Shown piece by piece: positions 1 to 6,928 of a stretch of DNA of 10,017 nucleotides. Below the pieces are notes generated by a model. That model was not told where the DNA came from and made no database searches. It worked only from the letters and a program-made list of their open reading frames with translations. The translations under genes and the position numbers were made by a program. Source of the DNA: Enterocloster bolteae (GTDB taxonomy: Bacteria; Bacillota_A; Clostridia; Lachnospirales; Lachnospiraceae); assembly GCA_021769025.1 (NCBI GenBank), contig JAETTS010000064.1, positions 1 through 10,017 of the forward strand, given 5' to 3'. The first letter of the stretch is position 1; each line of letters opens with the position of its first letter.

Positions 1-495
1 GATATCGATTCCTAGGTATAGGATTCTCTTCCTCCCCAGAATTTCTGCCTCAATCTCTGCAATCCGCTTGTGGAGATTCACCCGTCTCACCATGTTTTCT
101 ATGGTGGTAAGGGGGCCAGACAGATAATAGATCTTCCCGTCTGTTCCAATCCGCACCCTTGAAATGCCGATTCTTCCCTTTCGATCGGAAAGCCGTTCCA
201 TAAGTTCTGACTCATGTTGTTCCAATGTAGACACATAATGGTCATCACTAAACAAAAGCTTGGGTTTCGGTGTCTTCTTAAGTTCTAGGTATACCCTGTC
301 CGGCTGGTCTGTATCAATAAATACATACCCTGGAAACAAATTTTCCTGTACGGTCTGCCACTGCCCTTCATACTTCTTTCTTCTGCTTCGGGTCAGATGG
401 AAACACCGCGCGTTGATACTTTCAGGAAGCAGACCGGCAACCAACTCTTCCGTATGTTCTTCACCGCCGTCTCTCACATGAACAACACACCACAT
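1..495 (-). CDS. loaP: LoaP-type NusG-family transcription antiterminator (3' end cut by window edge)
   Basis: The frame starts with ATG at 495 (MWCVVHVRDGGEEH) behind the Shine-Dalgarno AGAGGTGAG at 502-510 and stays open for 165 codons to base 1, so only the extreme C-terminus is missing. Residues 1-95 read as a NusG N-terminal (NGN) domain: the N-terminal strand MWCVVHV, a basic stretch RSRRKK at 37-41, and the hallmark FPGYVFI at 54-60. Residues about 118-160 (GKIYYLSGPL, then VNLHKRIAEIEAEILGR) read as the KOW domain. Known for the family: LoaP proteins are specialised NusG paralogs that bind RNA polymerase and a leader RNA hairpin and let transcription read through terminators in long polysaccharide or antibiotic operons. 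The core NusG is normally encoded beside secE and rplK, which are absent here, so this is a paralog. Its target operon probably lies off the left edge (inference). The 400 bases upstream carry a candidate invertible switch and a terminator. Confidence 0.85.
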   Translation of the reverse strand, partial: MWCVVHVRDGGEEHTEELVAGLLPESINARCFHLTRSRRKKYEGQWQTVQENLFPGYVFIDTDQPDRVYLELKKTPKPKLLFSDDHYVSTLEQHESELMERLSDRKGRIGISRVRIGTDGKIYYLSGPLTTIENMVRRVNLHKRIAEIEAEILGRKRILYLGIDI

Positions 496-550
496 ATAGT
501 ACTCACCTCTGTTAAAATCTCATGATCTTGGTTTTTCTACGTTTGTCTGT

Positions 551-576
551 GGGGAAAAACCCATAGGTTTTTCCCC
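551..576. repeat. Palindromic inverted repeat, left copy (IR-L)
   Basis: Two perfectly complementary 11-base arms (GGGGAAAAACC at 551-561 and its complement at 566-576) surround the asymmetric 4-base spacer CATA. A second copy at 739-764 is its exact reverse complement; with one flanking base 27 positions are identical. The form, two inverted arms around a short asymmetric centre, is that of a tyrosine-recombinase crossover site. As RNA it would also form a stable hairpin 56 bases upstream of loaP. Confidence 0.9.
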
Positions 577-585
577 GAAAAACTA

Positions 586-614
586 TTGCAAATTTTTCTC
601 GGTTGTGCTATCCT
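586..614 (+). promoter_or_regulatory. Candidate promoter inside the invertible segment, facing away from loaP
   Basis: TTGCAA at 586-591, a 17-base spacer and TATCCT at 609-614, with TG one base before the -10 box (extended -10). The match is 4/6 for each box. A second candidate, TTGCCC at 658-663, 16 bases, TATAAA at 680-685, points the same way. The segment is AT-rich, so chance matches are expected. Confidence 0.35.
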
Positions 615-633
615 ATGTTTGTCAAATTGAAAC

Positions 634-663
634 AAAAAAAGAGCAAATATTTGATATTTGCCC
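634..663 (-). terminator. Intrinsic terminator in the loaP upstream region
   Basis: Read on the minus strand: a 10-pair stem (GGGCAAATAT with ATATTTGCTC, one G-U pair), a CAA loop and a run of seven T at 634-640. It is AT-rich, so the stem is only moderately stable. It could end transcripts from the asparagine/fragment side or act as an attenuator between an upstream promoter and loaP. On the plus strand the same hairpin is followed by ATTTTTG, so it may work weakly in both directions. Confidence 0.65.
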
Positions 664-738
664 ATTTTTGTAACACTTTTATAAAATTTTCAAGATAATT
701 TCTGTAAAATTCAAGAGATTTAGCAAGAGTCAGACAGT

Positions 739-764
739 GGGGAAAAACCTATGGGTTTTTCCCC
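739..764. repeat. Palindromic inverted repeat, right copy (IR-R)
   Basis: Same arms as the copy at 551-576, but the spacer reads TATG on the plus strand, the reverse complement of CATA. The two sites are therefore in inverted orientation, which in a recombination system gives inversion and not deletion. Outside the core the flanks of the two copies do not match, so the identity is sharply confined to the palindrome. Confidence 0.9.
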
Positions 765-776
765 ACTATTGTCTAT

Positions 777-981
777 TTACTCCAATCTTTCCTTGAAATG
801 GCAGTCATAGACATCCCTATTTCTATCACAAAAGATCCTGATTCTGTACTTTTCCTCAGATAGAATGGATCGGTATCACCCCGTCCTCTCCTTTATATAA
901 AGTTTGGGGGTATTTTACAACAGCTTCTTTTCCGCCCCAAAGAACTGCCCCTATACGTCTGTCATCTCCATGACACGGCAA
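777..981 (-). pseudogene. Possible small gene broken by a frameshift, downstream of the asparaginase gene
   Basis: Two overlapping minus-strand frames read like coding sequence. The first runs from a TTG at 981, six bases behind AAAGGA, to TGA at 856 (41 residues, including AVLWGGKEAVVKYP and GEDGVIPIHS). The second, in the next frame, is open from 875 to TAA at 777 and ends KYRIRIFCDRNRDVYD, HFKERLE. A one-base shift near 856-870 would join them into about 65 residues. I do not recognise the product. It begins 12 bases after the ansA stop. It could be a decayed gene, a sequencing indel or chance. Confidence 0.3.
892..920 (-). promoter_or_regulatory. Weak candidate promoter for a long loaP leader
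   Basis: On the minus strand, TTGTAA at 915-920, 17 bases, TATAAA at 892-897. If used, it would make a leader of about 390 bases holding the IR-R hairpin, the terminator at 634-663 and the IR-L hairpin before loaP. It lies inside the possible broken gene at 777-981, which lowers confidence. Confidence 0.3.
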
Positions 982-993
982 CCCCCGTCCTTT

Positions 994-1998
994 TTAGGCC
1001 TTCCACAAGATATCCCTGTTGATGGTCTGGTAAAAAAGCCTCTTTACCTCCTGGCGCTCTTTTGTCTGGCCCAGGATCCACATCAGTTTTGTCACCGCCG
1101 CTTCCAGGGTCATGTCATAGGACTCCAACAGCCCGAACTCATATTTTATGGTTCGTCCCACTTCATACACCGACATATTGCTGCCTTCATTGGTAACCTG
1201 GGTGGTCATGACTACGGTCTTGCCCTGGGAAATCCATTTTTTAACCGCTTCGTAATAGCCGCATGTCTCGTAGTTAGGCAGGCCGCCTACGCCAAAGGAT
1301 TCAATGATAACCCCGTCGTAATGCTCTGCCATATAATCTAACACCGAGGCATCCATAGAAGGAATCAGCTTTAGGAGCCCTACGCTGGAATTCAGGCTAT
1401 GGTAGAATGTCAATGGTTCTTTCAGAAGCTTTTTGTCATCCAGATAGAACAGAATGTGTTCCTCCTGGACAGACGCAATGTATGGGAAATTGATACTGGA
1501 AAATGCATTGTAGCTTTTCGTCCGCTCCTTCTTCGCCCTGGTTCCCGCTATGACCTTGCCGTCAAAAACCAGGTTGACCCCATACGCCTTGTCACAGGAA
1601 GCAAATCTTAGGCTGTCTGACAGGTTGGTCCTGGCATCCGTGACTTCCAGGTCAATAGGCTTCTGGGAACCGGTGATTACAATGGGCTTCGGTGAATTCT
1701 GGATCAGGTAGGATAATGCCGCGGCAGAATACGCCATGGTGTCCGTACCATGACAGACCACAAAGCCGTCATAATCCTGATAATGAGTTTCCACAGCCTG
1801 AGCGATGGCAAGCCAATGCCTGGGCTGAATATTGGTGCTGTCAATGTTAAACAGCTGAAGGGTATCTGTCTGGCAAAACTCCCTAACATCTGGAACATAC
1901 GATAAAAGCTCCTCTGAAGACAGAAGCGGCTTTAAGCCGTTTCCGCCCCTTTTGGAAGCAATGGTTCCTCCGGTTGCAATTAATAATATTCGTTTCAT
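994..1998 (-). CDS. ansA: L-asparaginase, cytoplasmic type (334 aa)
   Basis: The product hydrolyses L-asparagine to aspartate and ammonia. The whole family signature is visible: ATGGTIAS at 8-15 with the nucleophile Thr12, HGTDTM at 83-88 with Thr85-Asp86, and the conserved Lys near 157 in TRAKKERTKSYNAF; this completes the two Thr-Lys-Asp triads. ITGSQKP (108-113) and TNEGSN in the C-terminal domain also fit. The protein begins MKRILLIATGG with no signal peptide, and 334 residues is normal for the AnsA-like cytoplasmic enzymes, which usually have lower affinity for asparagine than the exported type. ATG at 1998 follows AAAGGA by eight bases. It appears to be transcribed alone: 273 bases separate it from the glucosidase gene upstream. 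No clear terminator follows the TAA at 994; the first one seen is at 634-663. Confidence 0.95.
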   Translation of the reverse strand: MKRILLIATGGTIASKRGGNGLKPLLSSEELLSYVPDVREFCQTDTLQLFNIDSTNIQPRHWLAIAQAVETHYQDYDGFVVCHGTDTMAYSAAALSYLIQNSPKPIVITGSQKPIDLEVTDARTNLSDSLRFASCDKAYGVNLVFDGKVIAGTRAKKERTKSYNAFSSINFPYIASVQEEHILFYLDDKKLLKEPLTFYHSLNSSVGLLKLIPSMDASVLDYMAEHYDGVIIESFGVGGLPNYETCGYYEAVKKWISQGKTVVMTTQVTNEGSNMSVYEVGRTIKYEFGLLESYDMTLEAAVTKLMWILGQTKERQEVKRLFYQTINRDILWKA

Positions 1999-2125
1999 AT
2001 ATCAGTCCTTTTATCATCCCTAGTGTATGAATCGTAATATGATCCAATGTCAGTTCGTTAATATATTGTTTGAGAAAACGTAAAGGAATCGCCTGAAAAG
2101 GGAATGGTATTGTATTCTCCAGGCT

Positions 2126-2164
2126 ACATTATCTAGACGACATTATCTAGACGACGTTATCTCT
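2126..2164. repeat. 14-base direct tandem repeat upstream of the asparaginase gene
   Basis: ACATTATCTAGACG occurs twice in tandem (2126-2139 and 2140-2153), and a degenerate third copy (ACGTTATCT) follows from 2154. On the minus strand the copies lie just upstream of a -10 like TACAAT at 2109-2114, about 110 bases before the ansA start, with no good -35 box. Direct repeats there would suit an activator, but this is inference; simple duplication is the alternative. Confidence 0.75.
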
Positions 2165-2271
2165 GATAGTTAAACGTTGGGTATGAACTGCTGTATAAAT
2201 AGTCTGCCCATTCTCCATCGCAAATAACCGCCTATAATCAAATCCATTCCCTCTATATTGCCTTTTTATCC

Positions 2272-3797
<1,526 letters not shown>

Positions 3798-3798
<1 letters not shown>

Positions 3799-4694
3799 TA
3801 TAACTCTGCCCTTTTTATCATCCTTGCATACTTCCGTCTTGAATCTTCCACCAGATCGATCCTTCCGTCTGAAAGAAAGGTATCGATTCGTGACGCATAC
3901 CACCAGTCTCCTACACCGACAGGAGTTTTTCCCAAAATATCCCCGATCAGCCTGCCTTCCTTCACCGGCTTCCGGGTAAGCCTCTGCCAGATAAGGAAGT
4001 CATAAAAATCTTCCTTCACACCCATCAGTTGCCCATTTACAACAGCCCTCAAGGGAGCATTCTCCTGTTTTAACTCTGCCCACAGAATCTCTTGCATTCT
4101 GCGTTCTTCTTTTGACAGCTGCTTCTCAAACTGCAGAAAATAGGAAAATTCTTCCGCTGACACCTCTCCCCAATTGTGATAGAAAGTAATGCTTCTTTCC
4201 TTGACGCGGTATTCCGGCATCTTCACCACAGAGATGGGATTGTCAAACCCTTTCATCCAGCCGCACACAAAAGAAAGGCCGCACCTGGAATAGGGAGCAT
4301 CACTGTACCAGATTCTTATATCCTCCCCAGCCTTCAAGTACCCTTCCAGCCTTTTTAATTCCCTGCTATAAAGGTCGATGGCCTGGTTTAGTTCTTCTCC
4401 GGTCTCTTCCTCCTCCCACTGTTCCTGAGAATACATGGAAAAAATCAGATCTCTCCTGTAAGGACTGTCTGGTGCCTTATTAATGTCTCCAATATCCAGC
4501 ATAAATCCCAGGCAAATCACCTCATCCGGGCTTCCTGGCACCCATTCCACAGCTTCTCTGATGTTTGGTGCTGGCTTGTCTTCTCTCCCCCTTATAAATG
4601 CAGTGGGACCGTCATTCTTTCTTCCCAAGATCGTTCTGTGCTTTGCCACCTTCATCGATGCGGCTTCACTCTCGCCAAACAGCACTTCGATCAC
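3798..4694 (-). CDS. DUF1835/DUF3658-like protein of unknown function (298 aa)
   Basis: The start is GTG at 4694 (MIEVLFGESEAASMKVAK), preceded by a strong Shine-Dalgarno GGGAGGTGAG at 4700-4709; the TAG stop is at 3798-3800. The N-terminal part resembles DUF1835: the strand MIEVLFGES at 1-9 and VICLGFMLDIGDI at about 59-71, followed by DLIFSMYSQEQW. The C-terminal part (about 150-295) resembles DUF3658, with EFSYFLQFEKQL and the conserved-looking end RIDTFLSDGRIDLVEDS. These assignments are from memory of the families and no biochemical function is known to me. The protein is soluble, with no signal peptide or membrane segment. A clear promoter at 4803-4831 drives it, and the glucosidase gene follows after 80 bases, so the two may be cotranscribed, though no functional link is evident. 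Confidence 0.75.
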
Positions 4695-4802
4695 CCTCTC
4701 TCACCTCCCTTCTCTTTCCAGACACAAGATTCACCATTCCCTTTGGGATGCTTAGAATGGTTCCAACACAGTTGCTAATCATTATTGATATCGTTCTCCT
4801 TA

Positions 4803-4831
4803 AGTATAATATAGTTATCCTAGATTCGCAA
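4803..4831 (-). promoter_or_regulatory. Sigma-A type promoter of the DUF1835 gene
   Basis: On the minus strand, TTGCGA at 4826-4831, exactly 17 bases, TATACT at 4803-4808. Transcription should start near 4796, giving a leader of about 100 bases before the GTG at 4694. Confidence 0.7.
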
Positions 4832-4978
4832 CCGAATTACCTCTGGAAAGACAAATACTAAACATATCACCACCGGATTTCTCAGGTTCCGGCATGGGCG
4901 ATTACATCTCCACGTGAAATCAGCTGCCTTGTTGGTATTTGTCTGCCTTTGAACCACTTCTCTTGCCGTTTTCAGCAT

Positions 4979-5002
4979 AAAAAACCTCCAAAGCAGCTTT
5001 GG
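4979..5002 (-). terminator. Intrinsic terminator after the MBL-fold hydrolase gene
   Basis: On the minus strand, CCAAAG and CTTTGG (stem, 4988-5002) surround a CTG loop, followed by AGG and six T (4979-4984). It is 54 bases past the hydrolase stop and should end the IclR-hydrolase transcript. The stem is short. The sequence GGAGG, six T, ATG also looks like a ribosome binding site before the ATG at 4978, which opens a 52-codon frame I regard as doubtful. Confidence 0.6.
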
Positions 5003-5055
5003 CTGTTTCGCCTGTCTACTTTAGAGGAATCCTATCATTTCTGTCTTTCCCGGCA

Positions 5056-5817
5056 TCAAACCGTTTTTTGAACATGGTCATACACAATTTTTATCATGTC
5101 CTTATAGGGATGGGCCATACAGGTACCGCCAAACCAAATATAGGGCTCGTCCCTTTCCCTTTCCCCATTGCACACTTCCTCCACCGCACGGATATGGGCA
5201 TCGCAAAAGCTTGCTTCCACCAGCCTATGGCTGTGTCCGGTTAAAATGTAATCAAAGGCATCTCTAAGTTCCTGCACCTTTTTCAGAGATTTCAAAAACA
5301 CATCCATAGGAAGGGATTCCGGCAGCTGCATCCATGTATGCCCATTGATGCTGTCGCCAGTAAAAAGGATCCGGTCCTGACGATCTAAAAGGACGATTCC
5401 CCCTGGCGTATGGCCAGGAAGCTCATACACCTCCAGCACCAATCCACCCAGGTCAAAACTCATTCCTTCCTCTGCTGGAAGAAACGCTGCCGGCTTTAAT
5501 CCAGCCTTATGAATCTGTTCCTGAAACGTTTCATTCTCATAAAATGATTCCGCAATGGGAATATCTGCAGGATGGAGATAGGCTTGCTCAAAATAAACAT
5601 TCCCATAGATATGATCTGGATGCCCATGAGTATTCACCACTGTAAGAGGCAGACTGGTAAAACGCTCTGCCAACTCCTTCACATTCTCATAGCCATTCAT
5701 CGTATCGATGATAAGCCCCCGCTCTCTCCCTGTCACAAGATATCCTGTACCTTCGTTATTGTCATCCATCAGCCAGATATGATCATTAATCTGGGTTACT
5801 TTTATTCGATTATACAT
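5056..5817 (-). CDS. Metallo-beta-lactamase-fold hydrolase (253 aa)
   Basis: All metal ligands of the MBL fold are present: HGHPDH at 64-69 (His64, His66, Asp68, His69), His136 in ELPGHTPG, Asp155 in FTGDS and His195 in TGHSH. The fold normally holds a binuclear zinc or iron centre and hydrolyses thioesters, lactones, phosphodiesters or beta-lactams. The GHTPG, FTGDS and TGHSH motifs resemble glyoxalase II-like and quorum-lactonase-like members more than true beta-lactamases, and there is no signal peptide, so antibiotic resistance is unlikely. The substrate cannot be told from sequence. ATG at 5817 lies nine bases after the iclR stop, with GAGGGAAG as ribosome binding site; the two genes are almost certainly one operon, so the hydrolase may act on a compound sensed by the regulator (inference). 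A terminator follows at 4979-5002. Confidence 0.9.
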   Translation of the reverse strand: MYNRIKVTQINDHIWLMDDNNEGTGYLVTGRERGLIIDTMNGYENVKELAERFTSLPLTVVNTHGHPDHIYGNVYFEQAYLHPADIPIAESFYENETFQEQIHKAGLKPAAFLPAEEGMSFDLGGLVLEVYELPGHTPGGIVLLDRQDRILFTGDSINGHTWMQLPESLPMDVFLKSLKKVQELRDAFDYILTGHSHRLVEASFCDAHIRAVEEVCNGERERDEPYIWFGGTCMAHPYKDMIKIVYDHVQKTV

Positions 5818-5826
5818 TTTCTTCCC

Positions 5827-6618
5827 TCACGCCTCCTCAAATGCACGGTATCCAAGCTTTTTAGACACTTCAAGGGCTATCTCCCGAAATACATCCAACC
5901 GCTCATTGAGCCTCTCATCTGTCATACGCCCTTTAGGCCCTGTCACACTCATTCCCGCAATGATCCGTCCCTGGGCATCAAACACTGGAAAAGCAAGGCA
6001 GCGGATCCCCAATTCACGCTCCTCCTCGTCATAGGCATATCCACGCCTTCGAATCCTCTCCAGTTCTTGCTTCAGGCTCTCTTTGGTCACATAGGTATTC
6101 TCCGTAAACTGAGGAAGTCCTTTCTTTAAGATAAATTGCTCCAGTTCTTCGTCACTATAATTCAGTAAAAGCAGCTTTCCATTTCCTGTGCAGTGCATTG
6201 GTGCCGCATTCCCTACATACTGGATGGCCATCAAGGAGGAATTCGTATCCCGAATCACATCAATATAAACGGAGCTCATGTTCTCTTCCACTGCAATGTT
6301 GGTTGATTCCCCAAACTCCCTGGTCAGCCTCTCCAGATATGGCCTTGCAATCATTTTCAGGTCCTTGTGATTGCTTACATGGTTAGCCAGCGCAACAATC
6401 TTAAATGTAGCAGAATACTTTAATGTCGCAGGATTCTGCTGTATGTATCCTTTGTCCATCAAGGTATTCAGATACCGTGTCGCGGTGGTATTGGTCATTT
6501 TTAGATCTTTTGCAATATCAAGAAGCCGCACCGGTGCCTGCTTCAACACCAGATACTCCAGAACAGACAATGTTTTCTCCCCTGATTGTATTCCAGGAGT
6601 TTTCGAATTCTCAGCCAT
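5827..6618 (-). CDS. IclR-family transcriptional regulator (263 aa)
   Basis: Residues about 12-70 form the winged helix-turn-helix: KTLSVLEYLVLKQAPVRLLD, then DLKMTNTTATRYLNTLMDKGY with the recognition helix near 43-53. Residues 80-255 form the IclR effector domain, with MHCTGNGKLLL at 141-151 and ELGIRCLAFPVFDAQGRIIA at 202-221, the family's ligand-pocket signature. IclR proteins bind small carboxylates or aromatic compounds and usually control a neighbouring catabolic gene. ATG at 6618 follows TAGGAG by nine bases. The gene is the first of a two-gene unit with the MBL-fold hydrolase, unlike the common divergent arrangement, so it probably controls its own promoter at 6665-6693. No other catabolic gene is beside it, so the inducer is unknown. 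Confidence 0.93.
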   Translation of the reverse strand: MAENSKTPGIQSGEKTLSVLEYLVLKQAPVRLLDIAKDLKMTNTTATRYLNTLMDKGYIQQNPATLKYSATFKIVALANHVSNHKDLKMIARPYLERLTREFGESTNIAVEENMSSVYIDVIRDTNSSLMAIQYVGNAAPMHCTGNGKLLLLNYSDEELEQFILKKGLPQFTENTYVTKESLKQELERIRRRGYAYDEEERELGIRCLAFPVFDAQGRIIAGMSVTGPKGRMTDERLNERLDVFREIALEVSKKLGYRAFEEA

Positions 6619-6664
6619 AGCAATACACTCCTAAGTTTTAAGCTACAGATACCACTTTACTACT

Positions 6665-6693
6665 ATGATAAGAGAATTTTCTATTTTTTGCAA
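6665..6693 (-). promoter_or_regulatory. Promoter of the IclR-hydrolase operon
   Basis: On the minus strand, TTGCAA at 6688-6693, 17 bases, TATCAT at 6665-6670, which puts the start site near 6658 and gives a 40-base leader before the ATG at 6618. Confidence 0.65.
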
Positions 6694-6698
6694 GCAAA
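6687..6698. promoter_or_regulatory. Possible IclR operator palindrome over the -35 box
   Basis: TTTGC-AA-GCAAA on the plus strand is a 5-2-5 palindrome that covers the -35 hexamer of the IclR operon. IclR-family regulators bind short palindromes and often regulate their own gene, so this is a reasonable autoregulatory site. It is short enough to be chance in AT-rich DNA. Confidence 0.35.
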
Positions 6699-6812
6699 TT
6701 CCAGATTGTTTCATCATCTTTCTTTCATCATCTTTGCAATTCACACCCAAGCCAGATTCCATCCGATTTTTACTTTATGTAGGTGTGAAAGTAACTCATC
6801 ATTTTCCTTGTC

Positions 6813-6852
6813 AAAAAGCAGTATCTGCCTTTACTAACTGGCAGATACTGCT
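6813..6852 (-). terminator. Strong intrinsic terminator of the SLH surface-protein gene
   Basis: A perfect 13-pair inverted repeat (AGCAGTATCTGCC at 6817-6829 and its complement at 6840-6852) with a 10-base loop; on the minus strand it runs into five T at 6813-6817. It lies 77 bases after the surface-protein stop. The sequence between it and the iclR promoter holds nothing else I can support. Confidence 0.85.
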
Positions 6853-6928
6853 CTTAACTACAAGGTAACGTTTTAACTACTTTCCCTATTAAAGATAACA
6901 TCTTATGTTGGTATTGATTTCACATCCA

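Larger units (their letters stand above)
551..764. other. Candidate invertible DNA segment (phase switch) upstream of loaP
   Basis: The two palindromes enclose 162 bases (577-738) that are clearly richer in A/T than the genes around them. The segment holds an intrinsic terminator on the minus strand (634-663), which would stop transcription heading for loaP, and promoter-like sequences on the plus strand (586-614 and 658-685), which point away from loaP. Inverting the segment would turn a promoter toward loaP. Known parallel: Bacteroides capsule loci begin with a NusG paralog (UpxY) behind an invertible promoter. The repeats and terminator are seen; the inversion is inferred. They could instead be two LoaP-binding RNA hairpins or copies of a genomic palindromic repeat. 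Confidence 0.5.

Noticed and set aside
551..764. CRISPR array or IS/MITE ends
   Set aside because: There are only two copies and no spacers, the copies are internally palindromic, and no target-site duplication flanks the pair (flanks differ).
960..975. Hairpin TGTCAT-CTCC-ATGACA just after the ansA stop as a terminator
   Set aside because: The stem has only six pairs and is not followed by a T run on either strand.
904..1341. 145-residue plus-strand frame
   Set aside because: It lies opposite the asparaginase gene, whose catalytic motifs fix the coding strand; the frame resembles no known protein.
2147..2218. Minus-strand 23-residue frame MENGQTIYTAVHTQRL... before the 14-base repeats
   Set aside because: It reads like protein, but it is very short, has a poor ribosome binding site and its stop lies in the repeat; a second frame from 2246 with a better AGAGGGA signal is equally short. 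Neither can be supported.
4666..4782. 38-residue minus-strand frame (MISNCVGTILSIPK...) overlapping the start of the DUF1835 gene
   Set aside because: It begins downstream of the promoter and AAGGAG, but the spacing of 13 bases is too long for good initiation and the residues past the overlap are a shadow of the real gene.
5056..5817. True beta-lactamase (resistance gene)
   Set aside because: It has the MBL fold motifs but no signal peptide, and its GHTPG, TGDS and TGHSH pattern fits general MBL hydrolases better.
5572..6129. 185-residue plus-strand frame across the IclR-MBL junction
   Set aside because: Antisense to two genes with complete family motifs; no ribosome binding site or family resemblance.
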